A DNA stretch of 10,773 nt from an uncultured Collinsella sp. GTDB lineage: Bacteria > Actinomycetota > Coriobacteriia > Coriobacteriales > Coriobacteriaceae. Positions 1-6,017 of the stretch are shown here, in pieces. The notes beneath the pieces are model-generated. The model worked only from the letters and a program-made list of their open reading frames with translations. It did no database searches and was not told the origin of the DNA. The stretch spans positions 1 to 10,773 of the forward strand of contig CABSMB010000021.1 in the NCBI GenBank assembly GCA_902478705.1, read 5' to 3'. The first letter of the stretch is position 1, and each line of letters begins with the position of its first letter. Both the position numbers and the translations under genes were made by a program.

Positions 1-2
1 CG

Positions 3-512
3 CTCGCCATGCCCATCGTCGGCGAAGTCCTCCCCCCCGCCAGCTGGAACGCCGTCGACATCAAGTCCCTCATGTTCCTGACGGCTGCCATGGCCGTGGG
101 CTCCGTGGGCGGCGCCACCGGTATGAACGCCTGGATCGCCGACGTCGTGCTCCCCAGCTCCGTGCCCGAGAACATCTTCCTGTTCGCCCTGCTTGTCGCC
201 GCGCTCTCCATGATCATCCACATGTTCATGGGCTCGGTCATGGCCGTGCTCGGCGTGTGCGTGCCGGCGTTCATCAGCTTCGCGGCCGGCTCCAGCGTGA
301 GCCCGCTCGCCGTGGCGCTCATCGTCTTCACGTCCATCAACATCCACTACATCCTGCCGTTCCATAACCTGCCGATCCTTATCGGCGAAGGCAAGGACGC
401 CGGCGGCTACACCTCCAAAGAGGCCATGCGCATGGGCATCCCCCTCACCGCGGTCGTCTTTGTCGTCGTGCTGGTCGAGGCCGCCTGGTTCCACCTCTTT
501 GGCCTGATGTAA
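3..512 (+). CDS. SLC13/DASS-like anion permease, C-terminal part (5' end outside window)
   Basis: The frame is open from the window edge (first full codon at 3), so this is the C-terminal part of a longer protein; the ATG at 9 is probably internal. About 169 codons are visible. They are strongly hydrophobic, with about five membrane segments (counting from the Met at 9: roughly residues 20-37, 55-71, 76-94, 98-115 and 144-163) separated by short Gly/Pro-rich loops. The stretch INIHYILPFHNLPILIGEG followed by a YTSKEAMRMGIPLT segment and a last helix resembles the end of divalent-anion:Na+ symporters (SLC13/DASS, ion-transporter superfamily). By family these import di- or monocarboxylates or other anions across the cytoplasmic membrane. 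It lies 150 nt upstream of a UbiD decarboxylase on the same strand, so an aromatic or other organic acid is a reasonable but unproven substrate. The family call is fairly confident and the substrate is unknown. Confidence 0.75.
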   Translation, partial: LAMPIVGEVLPPASWNAVDIKSLMFLTAAMAVGSVGGATGMNAWIADVVLPSSVPENIFLFALLVAALSMIIHMFMGSVMAVLGVCVPAFISFAAGSSVSPLAVALIVFTSINIHYILPFHNLPILIGEGKDAGGYTSKEAMRMGIPLTAVVFVVVLVEAAWFHLFGLM

Positions 513-585
513 GCGGTCGAGCGCTTGGGTTTGGCCTACCACTCGGGCTTAGCTGAATGACCGATTTGAGCAGGGCACTCATCCA

Positions 586-640
586 ACGGGCGCCCCGTCT
601 CTCAAACATAAACCCGCCCGGCGGCATCCCGCCGCTGGGC
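586..640 (+). promoter_or_regulatory. Structured leader upstream of the UbiD gene (two GC hairpins)
   Basis: The 150-nt gap between the permease and the decarboxylase holds two short inverted repeats. The first is ACGGG/CCCGT with a 3-nt loop (586-598). The second is larger: GCCCGGCGG at 616-624 pairs with CCGCC and GGGC at 629-640, leaving a 3-nt bulge. No T-tract follows the second hairpin, so it is not a standard intrinsic terminator and read-through from the permease is possible. It ends 10 nt before the ribosome binding site (AAAGGAG, 650-656) of the gene at 663. I see no convincing -35/-10 pair in 513-615. Confidence 0.4.
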
Positions 641-662
641 TCTCTCCCGAAAGGAGCACGCC

Positions 663-2150
663 ATGTCCACTACCGATGCTTCCCAGATCCACGACCTGCG
701 TTCTGCGCTCGACTTTTTGCGCGAGATGCCGGGCCAGCTGCTCGAGACCGACACTCAGGTCGATCCCGATGCCGAGGTCTCTGGCGTCTACCGTCACGTC
801 GGCGCCGGCGGCACCGTCATGCGCCCGACCAAAGAGGGTCCGGCGATGGTCTTCAACAACGTCAAGGGCTTTGACGACGCCAAGGTCTGCATCGGCATGC
901 TTGCCAGCCGCAAGCGCGTTGCCGCCCTGCTCGACCTGGACGAGGAGCACCTGGGCCTCGAGATCGGCAAGCGCTTCGAGAACCTGATCGCCCCTGAGCA
1001 GATCGCCGAGGGCAAGCACGTCGACTGCCAGGAGGTCGTGTACAAGGCGACCGACGAGGGCTTTGACCTGCGCAAGATCGTTCCCGCTCCCACCAACACG
1101 CCCGTCGACGGCGGTCCCTACATCACCATGGGTCTCGCTTACGGCACGAGCCCCGACGGCTCTCAGTCCGACGTGACCATCCACCGCTTCTCCTGCGTCG
1201 ACAAGGACAAGCTCGCCATGATGATCACCCCGGGCAGCCGTCACCTGGGCGCGTTCTTTGACGAGTACTGCCAGCGCGGCGAGGACATGCCTATCTCCAT
1301 CTCCATTGGCCTGGACCCCGCCGTGTACATGTGCTGCGGCTTCGAGGCTCCCACCACGCCGCTCGGCTTTAACGAGCTGCAGATCGCCGGCGCCCTGCGC
1401 GGCCATGCCGTCGAGCTCGCCGACTGCGTCACCGTTCCGCAGAAGTGCATCGCCAACGCCGAGTACGTGCTCGAGGGCTACCTTATGCACGACGAGACCA
1501 TCAACGAGGACGTCAACGGCCACGGCTACGCCATGCCCGAGTTCCCCGGTTACACCGGTGGCGCCAAGGTCTGCCCGGTGATCAAGATCACCGCCGTCAC
1601 CACGCGCGTCAACCCCATCATGGAGAGCTGCATCGGCCCTTCGCACGAGCACGTGTCCATGGCCGGCATCCCCACCGAGGCTTCCATCTACAAGATGGTC
1701 GAGACCGCCATCCCGGGCCGCCTGCTCAACGTCCACGCCGCTCCTTGCGGTGGCGGCAAGTTCGTTGCCATCATGCAGTTCAAGAAGTCGAGCAAGAATG
1801 ACGAGGGCCGTCAGCGTAACGCCGCCATGCTCGCCTTCTCGGCGTTCTCCGAGCTCAAGCACGTCATCCTTGTTGACGAGGATGTCGACATCTTCGATAT
1901 GAGCGACGTGATGTGGGCTATGACCACGCGTTTCCAGGCCGACGTGGACCTCATCACCATCCCCGGTTGCCACTGCCACGTGCTCGATCCGTCCAACGAC
2001 CCCGCGTTCGATCCTTCGATCCGCGAGCACGGCATCGCCTGCAAGGCCATCTTCGACTGCACGGTCCCGTTCAACCTCAAGAAGAACTTCATCCGCTCGC
2101 AGTTCATGGAGATCGACAAGGACAAGTGGGCCGCCGAGCTCGCCTTCTAG
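663..2150 (+). CDS. UbiD-family prenylated-FMN-dependent decarboxylase
   Basis: A 495-residue protein, the usual length of the UbiD family (about 450-520). UbiD enzymes are cytoplasmic and reversibly decarboxylate aromatic or alpha,beta-unsaturated acids using prenylated FMN, Mn2+ and K+. Family landmarks seen are an IHRF segment (about 173-176), PGSRHLG (190-196), PTTPLGFNELQIAGALRG (230-247), AEYVLEG (266-272, where a metal-ligand Glu normally sits), MPEFPGYTGG (291-300) and ITAVTTRVNPIMES (309-322). H194, E271 and E293 are the most likely cofactor, metal or catalytic residues; this is by analogy, not alignment. The start is ATG 663 with AAAGGAG 7-12 nt upstream. The gene ends with tandem stops (TAG TAA), and ubiX begins 33 nt later. 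The style is that of hydroxyarylic-acid decarboxylase subunit C (LpdC/AroY/BsdC type) rather than ubiquinone UbiD, but the substrate is not determinable here. A ubiquinone role is unlikely if the host is an anaerobic Coriobacterium. Confidence 0.93.
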   Translation: MSTTDASQIHDLRSALDFLREMPGQLLETDTQVDPDAEVSGVYRHVGAGGTVMRPTKEGPAMVFNNVKGFDDAKVCIGMLASRKRVAALLDLDEEHLGLEIGKRFENLIAPEQIAEGKHVDCQEVVYKATDEGFDLRKIVPAPTNTPVDGGPYITMGLAYGTSPDGSQSDVTIHRFSCVDKDKLAMMITPGSRHLGAFFDEYCQRGEDMPISISIGLDPAVYMCCGFEAPTTPLGFNELQIAGALRGHAVELADCVTVPQKCIANAEYVLEGYLMHDETINEDVNGHGYAMPEFPGYTGGAKVCPVIKITAVTTRVNPIMESCIGPSHEHVSMAGIPTEASIYKMVETAIPGRLLNVHAAPCGGGKFVAIMQFKKSSKNDEGRQRNAAMLAFSAFSELKHVILVDEDVDIFDMSDVMWAMTTRFQADVDLITIPGCHCHVLDPSNDPAFDPSIREHGIACKAIFDCTVPFNLKKNFIRSQFMEIDKDKWAAELAF

Positions 2151-2183
2151 TAAGTAGCCCTACCAAGCAGCTAAGGAGTTGTC

Positions 2184-2762
2184 ATGCCTGAGTCTTCTGT
2201 CCGTCCTCGTCGCATTGTCGTTGGCGTGTCTGGCGCCAGCGGTGCAGCGTTGGGCCTTGAGTGCCTCAAATGCCTGCGCCAGGCCGGCGCCGAGTCGGCG
2301 CTTGTCGTCACGCGCGGGGGAGAGGTCACCATCGAGCAGGAGCTCGGCATGACGCTCGACGAGTTTGCCGCGTACGCCGATGTGGTCTACGACAATAAGA
2401 ACATCGGCGCCGCCATCGCAAGCGGAACCTACCCGGTCGACGGCATGATTGTGGCACCCTGCTCCATGAAGACGCTCGCCGGCATCGCGAGTGGCTACAG
2501 CGAAAACCTGTTGCTGCGTGCGGCTGACGTGCAGATGAAAGAGCAACGCCGCCTGGTGCTCATGGTGCGCGAGACGCCCTTCAGTGCGATCCATGTCGAC
2601 AACATGGCGCGCTTGGCGCGCGTGCCGGGTGTCATACTCATGCCGCCCATGCTCACGTTTTATAACGGCCCCGCCACGCTCGACGAGGCGGTGCATCACA
2701 TCGCCGCCAAGGCACTCGAGGCCGTCGGCGTGTCATGTGCAAACTATAAGCGCTGGTCATAG
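2184..2762 (+). CDS. ubiX: Flavin prenyltransferase UbiX (UbiX/Pad1 family)
   Basis: A 192-residue flavoprotein of normal family length. UbiX joins a dimethylallyl unit to FMN to make prenylated FMN, the cofactor needed by UbiD enzymes. Seen in order: the N-terminal FMN-phosphate loop GVSGASGA (14-21); APCSMKTLAGIASGYSENLL, giving the conserved Ser/Cys and Asn region (about 91-110); RAADVQMKEQRRLVLMVRETP, with the hallmark RETP phosphate-binding segment (about 112-132); and MPPMLTFYNGP near the C-terminus. The start ATG 2184 has AAGGAG at 2173-2178. It follows the UbiD gene by 33 nt with no terminator between them, so the two are very likely co-transcribed and functionally paired. A terminator lies 34 nt after its stop. 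Family and role are highly certain. Confidence 0.95.
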   Translation: MPESSVRPRRIVVGVSGASGAALGLECLKCLRQAGAESALVVTRGGEVTIEQELGMTLDEFAAYADVVYDNKNIGAAIASGTYPVDGMIVAPCSMKTLAGIASGYSENLLLRAADVQMKEQRRLVLMVRETPFSAIHVDNMARLARVPGVILMPPMLTFYNGPATLDEAVHHIAAKALEAVGVSCANYKRWS

Positions 2763-2796
2763 GCATCTTTAGGGTAGGATGCGAGTAGTGTTTGAA

Positions 2797-2825
2797 CCCG
2801 CTGCCCCTGTGGGCGGCGGGCTTTT
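2797..2825 (+). terminator. Intrinsic terminator after ubiX (also lies in the merR leader)
   Basis: CCCGCTGCCC (2797-2806) pairs over 10 bp, with one G-U wobble, with GGGCGGCGGG (2811-2820) around a 4-nt loop. CTTTT follows immediately (2821-2825). This is a compact rho-independent terminator starting 34 nt after the ubiX stop. It ends only 28 nt before the likely merR start at 2854, so it could also act as an attenuator if merR is transcribed from a promoter upstream of it. Confidence 0.75.
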
Positions 2826-2843
2826 CGCGTCAAAGGATGTGTC

Positions 2844-2850
2844 GGGAGGA
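2844..2850 (+). promoter_or_regulatory. Ribosome binding site that fixes the MerR start
   Basis: GGGAGGA ends 3 nt before ATG 2854. The same frame is open further upstream to an ATG at 2779. That longer start would place the terminator hairpin 2797-2825 inside the coding region and add 25 residues in front of the helix-turn-helix, which normally sits at the very N-terminus. The 2854 start is therefore preferred. A second candidate, ATG 2866, is 15 nt from the motif and less likely. Confidence 0.7.
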
Positions 2851-2853
2851 CTT

Positions 2854-3723
2854 ATGCAGACGGGTATGTATGCGATTAGCGAGATGGCGAGCTTGTTTAA
2901 CGTTTCGCGCCAAACGCTCATCTACTACGACAAGATCGGTCTGTTTAAACCCGCCGTGGTTAACGAAAAGGGCTACCGTTTCTATTCGCCCACGCAGATT
3001 CCGCTCATGCGTCTGATCTGCATGTTGCGCGACCTAGGACTGGAGCTCGACGAAATCGATCGCCTGACCTCGACGTTCGACATTGGAGAGATGACCGAGC
3101 ACCTGCGCTCGCGGGCGCAGGCGCTCGACGAGAAGATTGCCGGGCTTAATGCCGAGCGCGCCAGTGTGCAGGAGCGCCTGAGCTTTTATGACGAGGCGGT
3201 CTACTGGCGCGAGCGTGAGGGCAAGCCGGAGCTCAAACAGTTTGAGCGCCGCTACGTGGTCTTTGAGGAGTTCCCGGCCGATATTGAGCGCGGCCGCTCG
3301 ATGCTGCACCCCACGCTTATGCGCGCGATTTTGCGCATGCGTGCGCTGACGGGCACGCGCCCCATGCGCGGTTGGGGCGCCATGCTGCGTCGCGAGGCAC
3401 TGCATTCCGACGACCCCATCGCCGGTGCCGGCTCCTTTGCCGTGCTGCCGCGCGGTGCCGAGGAAATACTGCCGAGCGATCCTGCCGAGCTGGCAGAGAT
3501 TGGCGTCGAGGTACTGCTCGAGGGCACGTACCTGTGCATGAGCCGCTGGGGCATGCCGTACGAGCCCGAGGGTATCCGCGCCATCGTCGCCTGCATGGAC
3601 AAACACGCGCTCCAGCCCATCGGCAACGCTTTCGACTTTTGCTACCTCGATACCACGAGCTACGACGAGTCTCACCAAGAGGACTTCTGCTGCATCCAAA
3701 TCCCCGTCGCCCTCCAGATGTGA
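2854..3723 (+). CDS. MerR-family transcriptional regulator with BmrR/GyrI-like effector domain
   Basis: A 289-residue protein. The N-terminal winged helix-turn-helix is classic MerR: YAISEMASLFNVSRQTLIYY (6-25), then DKIGLFKP and the wing YRFYS (41-45). The second DNA-binding half (48-72) includes LRDLGLELDEIDRL. A charged helical linker (about 82-118) should form the antiparallel dimer coiled coil. Residues about 130-287 look like a GyrI/BmrR-type ligand-binding domain, with GTYLCM, PIGNAFDFCYLD and a final CCIQIPVAL strand. The clustered cysteines of metal-sensing MerR proteins are absent, so a small organic ligand is more likely. By family it would twist a promoter with a long spacer when its ligand is bound. 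It follows the ubiX terminator and precedes an inverted repeat. Whether it controls the decarboxylase genes, the membrane protein downstream, or itself cannot be told. Confidence 0.9.
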   Translation: MQTGMYAISEMASLFNVSRQTLIYYDKIGLFKPAVVNEKGYRFYSPTQIPLMRLICMLRDLGLELDEIDRLTSTFDIGEMTEHLRSRAQALDEKIAGLNAERASVQERLSFYDEAVYWREREGKPELKQFERRYVVFEEFPADIERGRSMLHPTLMRAILRMRALTGTRPMRGWGAMLRREALHSDDPIAGAGSFAVLPRGAEEILPSDPAELAEIGVEVLLEGTYLCMSRWGMPYEPEGIRAIVACMDKHALQPIGNAFDFCYLDTTSYDESHQEDFCCIQIPVALQM

Positions 3724-3918
3724 AAAGGGGGCTGCTCCTTCGTCACATTCGTAGTGTGGCTGCTGCCCAAACCGTCACAACATTTGATGAAAATCTCAAA
3801 AACGAGGAAAAGCGTCGAATGTTGTGACGGTTTTCCTGTCTGTGCCGGCGAGCTCCAGCGCCGTCTGGGGGTATAAGGCTAGTAAGTGTTTATTTGCGAG
3901 GCCTAAGGGGCGCCCCGT
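3724..3918 (+). other. Intergenic region between merR and the membrane protein
   Basis: This 195-nt gap is rich in secondary structure. After the merR stop there is a 6-bp hairpin AAGGGG/CTCCTT (3725-3740), then a second 6-bp hairpin GTCACA/TGTGGC (3742-3760), then the long inverted repeat 3769-3833. Further on, TATAAG (3872-3877) is a possible -10 box without a convincing -35. The 10-nt palindrome GGGGCGCCCC (3907-3916) overlaps the ribosome binding site of the gene at 3919. Confidence 0.5.
3769..3833 (+). repeat. Long near-perfect inverted repeat; possible bidirectional terminator or dispersed palindromic element
   Basis: Arms at 3769-3789 and 3813-3833 are complementary over 21 positions. 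19 are Watson-Crick and the other two are T in the left arm facing G in the right arm, which stay paired as G-U in + strand RNA. The core is ACCGTCACAACATT in one arm and AATGTTGTGACGGT in the other. The 23-nt A-rich loop contains a small TCTC/GAGG pairing. The + strand continues with TTTT (3831-3834), and the left arm starts with AAA, so termination is possible in both directions. It sits 45 nt after the merR stop. The size and symmetry exceed what a terminator needs, which suggests a repetitive element. Confidence 0.7.
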
Positions 3919-4788
3919 ATGGATATCGATAACTTTGAATGGTGGTATAGCGAGGGCGAGGCTCCGGACGAGGAGTGGGACGAGCCCGCGCCGCGTGACG
4001 TGTCGAGCGACGAGGACGAGACCGGCAACGATGCCGCTGTCGAGCCTGACGCCGCCTCCGATGCTGCCGAGCCCCTGACCTTTGAGCAGGCTTGGGCCCA
4101 AGCCGAGGCCGATGAGGCTAAGGCCGATGCCACGGCCACGCTCGGCGAGCCGGCGGACATGTCCATCTCGCCGGCCAAGACCCCGCAGCCGCGCCATAAC
4201 ATCGACCCCGGCAGCACGGCATCCTTCAGCATACTCGACGTGCCCGCGCAGGGTGCCCGGGCGCTCGCGCCCACGCATCGTCCCGACTTGGCTCGCGAGG
4301 AAGATGCTGGCCGCCGCTCACCACTCGGTCCCATCCTCATCGCCTTCATGGCCGGCGTCATCGCTTGCTCGGCGATCGGAAATGTCTGGAGCCATGTGGA
4401 GCAACAGCGCAAAGATGCCGCCAAGGTCGAGATGTCTGTCGAGCAATCGCTCAGCCGCACGCGCTCGGTGCATGTGTCGGTCGAGGTCAAGGACGGTGCG
4501 ACATGGGACACCGCCCGCGGCGACAGCCAGATGCTCATCCACATCGTGGGCCGCACGCTCAGGGGGCAGGCGATTGACGAGTACCAATATGTCAACTCCG
4601 CTGGCGACGGCATCGAACTCAAGCCCGGCGACTACGAGCTCACGGTCGACGAGCCGCCCGTCGCCACCGATGGCACGCGCTTCCGCGCCTCAAAGCGCAT
4701 GGTCCCCGTGAGCTTTAACTCGCAGGCGCCCGATACGGTCGACAGCACACCGCAGGGCGGGTTCGACCTTTACGCAATCGCTCAATAA
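3919..4788 (+). CDS. Uncharacterised single-pass membrane protein with acidic N-terminal domain
   Basis: I do not recognise a family. The 289-residue protein has three parts. Residues 1-133 are highly acidic and low-complexity (clusters such as SEGEAPDEEWDEP and SSDEDE) and probably disordered. Residues about 136-157 form one hydrophobic transmembrane segment (LGPILIAFMAGVIACSAIGNVW) preceded by GRR. Residues 158-289 begin with a short helix, followed by alternating strands including LKPGDYELTVDEPPV, compatible with a small beta-sandwich. The arginines before the helix predict an N-in, C-out topology with an extracytoplasmic beta domain. There is no signal peptide or sorting motif. The start ATG 3919 has AAGGGG at 3905-3910, inside a palindrome. 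It seems to be a single-gene unit, as the next gene has its own leader. Function is unknown; a cell-envelope or sensing role is only a guess. Confidence 0.8.
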   Translation: MDIDNFEWWYSEGEAPDEEWDEPAPRDVSSDEDETGNDAAVEPDAASDAAEPLTFEQAWAQAEADEAKADATATLGEPADMSISPAKTPQPRHNIDPGSTASFSILDVPAQGARALAPTHRPDLAREEDAGRRSPLGPILIAFMAGVIACSAIGNVWSHVEQQRKDAAKVEMSVEQSLSRTRSVHVSVEVKDGATWDTARGDSQMLIHIVGRTLRGQAIDEYQYVNSAGDGIELKPGDYELTVDEPPVATDGTRFRASKRMVPVSFNSQAPDTVDSTPQGGFDLYAIAQ

Positions 4789-4807
4789 CTGCGCCTGCCG
4801 CCTCTCC

Positions 4808-4847
4808 GTGCCGCCAAGAGTGGCACAATAGCCCTCGACACTATTGT
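4808..4847 (+). promoter_or_regulatory. Two overlapping inverted repeats in the aldose epimerase leader
   Basis: GTGCC (4808-4812) can pair with GGCAC (4822-4826) around a 9-nt loop. ACAATAG (4825-4831) is a perfect inverted match to CTATTGT (4841-4847) with a 9-nt spacer. The two share bases 4825-4826, so both stems cannot form fully at once. The second repeat ends 8 nt before the GGAGG ribosome binding site (4856-4860). It could be an operator or a small RNA switch; chance is also possible at this length. Confidence 0.35.
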
Positions 4848-4867
4848 TTACTTTTGGAGGAAGTAGC

Positions 4868-5761
4868 ATGTCCACCGTCACCACCATCAAGCGCGGCGGC
4901 CTCACCGCGGCCATCGATTCCATGGGAGCCCAGCTCACGAGCCTTGCCCTCGACGGCAACGAGTATCTGTGGCAGGGCGACCCGGCCTTTTGGGGCAAGC
5001 ACGCGCCCATTCTGTTCCCCATCGTGGGATCGCTGCGCAACAACACGGCGACGTCTGCAGCCGGCACCTGCGAGATGCCGCGCCACGGACTCGCGCGCAT
5101 CGTCGAGCACAAGCTGGTCGAGGTCTCCGAGGACGGCTCGTCCGTCACCTACGAGATCACCGATACGCCTGAGTCGCTCAAGGCTTTCCCCTTCCACTTT
5201 AAGCTCAACATGACCTATGCCCTAACCGGCGACGCCACGCTCACGCAGACCTTTGCCGTCACCAACACCGGCGACGTGGACCTGCCGTTCTCGGTGGGCG
5301 GCCACCCTGCATTTAACGTGCCCGCCCCCGGTGCCGAGGACGAGACGTTCGAGGATTACGAGCTGGCATTTACCGAGGCTTGGACCAACGAGGCCCCCAT
5401 CATCACGCCCGATGGCCTCATGACGTTCGAGGGTAGCTACAAGGCTCCCGATAACTCGGACGTGCTGCCCATCACGCACCGCAGCTTCGATAACGATGCC
5501 ATCATGTTCACCGATGCCCCGGGCTCCACGCTCACGCTGCGCGGCCGCAAGTCGGGCCACGGCGTCAAGATCGACTTTGAGGGCTTTAAGTACATCGGCG
5601 TGTGGTCTGCCGCCAACGACGCCCCGTTTGTGGCGCTCGAGCCTTGGACCGGTCACACCACCATGGACACCGAGGACGACGTTTTTGAGCACAAGGTCAA
5701 CACCATCACCTTGGCTCCCGGCGCTACCGATAAACGTAGCTTTAGCGTCACGTTGCTCTAG
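4868..5761 (+). CDS. Aldose 1-epimerase family protein (LacX-like galactose mutarotase fold)
   Basis: A 297-residue cytoplasmic protein of the aldose-1-epimerase superfamily, which interconverts the alpha and beta anomers of hexoses; the LacX-like branch is often of uncertain sugar specificity. Family landmarks are EYLWQGDPAFWGKHAPILFPIVG (about 32-54), MPRHGLAR (about 70-77, conserved His), the catalytic-type GGHPAF (about 143-148) and ALEPWTGHTT (about 257-266), whose Glu fits the general-base position. The length matches the family (about 290). ATG 4868 is chosen because GGAGG at 4856-4860 is 7 nt away; an in-frame TTG at 4844 lies upstream of that site and is not supported. The gene stands alone with its own leader and terminator. 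No sugar-catabolic genes are next to it, so the substrate is open. Confidence 0.9.
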   Translation: MSTVTTIKRGGLTAAIDSMGAQLTSLALDGNEYLWQGDPAFWGKHAPILFPIVGSLRNNTATSAAGTCEMPRHGLARIVEHKLVEVSEDGSSVTYEITDTPESLKAFPFHFKLNMTYALTGDATLTQTFAVTNTGDVDLPFSVGGHPAFNVPAPGAEDETFEDYELAFTEAWTNEAPIITPDGLMTFEGSYKAPDNSDVLPITHRSFDNDAIMFTDAPGSTLTLRGRKSGHGVKIDFEGFKYIGVWSAANDAPFVALEPWTGHTTMDTEDDVFEHKVNTITLAPGATDKRSFSVTLL

Positions 5762-5763
5762 AG

Positions 5764-5791
5764 GTTCCGCCGTTCTAACGAACGGAGGACC
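5764..5791 (+). repeat. Hairpin immediately after the epimerase stop
   Basis: TCCGCCGTTC (5766-5775) pairs with GAACGGAGGA (5780-5789) across a TAAC loop, with one mismatch in ten. A flanking GG/CC pair extends the stem if one T is bulged. It begins 5 nt after the stop codon and has no T-tract. It could protect the mRNA 3' end or act with the terminator downstream. Confidence 0.4.
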
Positions 5792-5832
5792 GGTCGACGC
5801 TGCGCGCCGCCCAGAGCGACAATTTGTCATTC

Positions 5833-5875
5833 AAAAGGCAAGGCATGACCAGAAGGTCTATGCCTTGCCTTTTTT
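5833..5875 (+). terminator. Strong intrinsic terminator after the epimerase gene
   Basis: AAAAGGCAAGGCAT (5833-5846) is a perfect inverted match to ATGCCTTGCCTTTT (5860-5873). The stem continues inward with GACC/GGTC across a single bulged T (5859) and an AGAA tetraloop. A run of six T (5870-5875) ends the structure. The matching A-run on the 5' side also makes it a plausible bidirectional terminator. It separates the epimerase from the ABC importer operon. Confidence 0.92.
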
Positions 5876-5905
5876 GTGCCAAGTGGTGTAAGGGGGCAGG
5901 ATGCT

Positions 5906-5935
5906 TTGCGCCAATCGTCCTCGTGTGTCTATTAA
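5906..5935 (+). promoter_or_regulatory. Weak candidate promoter for the ABC importer operon
   Basis: TTGCGC (5906-5911) and TATTAA (5930-5935) are separated by 18 nt in an AT-richer patch (ATTAATTTTT follows). They match the sigma-70 consensus at three and four of six positions. They lie between the epimerase terminator and the first gene of the operon and would give a leader of about 75 nt. This is only suggestive. The rest of 5876-6004 holds no other feature I can support. Confidence 0.25.
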
Positions 5936-6017
5936 TTTTTCGCGCACATGCCGCGCTGCTGGTTGCGGGCGTATATCCTGTCTTATTGTCAGTAACGCAA
6001 AATAGGGAAGGCACCAG

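Noticed and set aside
579..2030. Long open frame on the - strand opposite the UbiD gene
   Set aside because: It mirrors the codon pattern of a clear family gene on the + strand. The translation is low-complexity (repeated Val/Ala/Asp/Gly/His/Leu), and no ribosome binding site or family motif is seen. Antisense open frames are common in GC-rich genomes.
2779..2853. Longer MerR start at ATG 2779
   Set aside because: It would code through a terminator hairpin and add residues before a helix-turn-helix that normally starts at the N-terminus. The GGGAGGA site points to 2854.
4844..4867. Upstream TTG start for the epimerase
   Set aside because: It lies before the ribosome binding site and inside an inverted repeat; ATG 4868 has ideal spacing.
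5876..6017. Riboswitch or T-box in the ABC operon leader
   Set aside because: No T-box or recognisable riboswitch core was found, and the pairing I could draw was weak.
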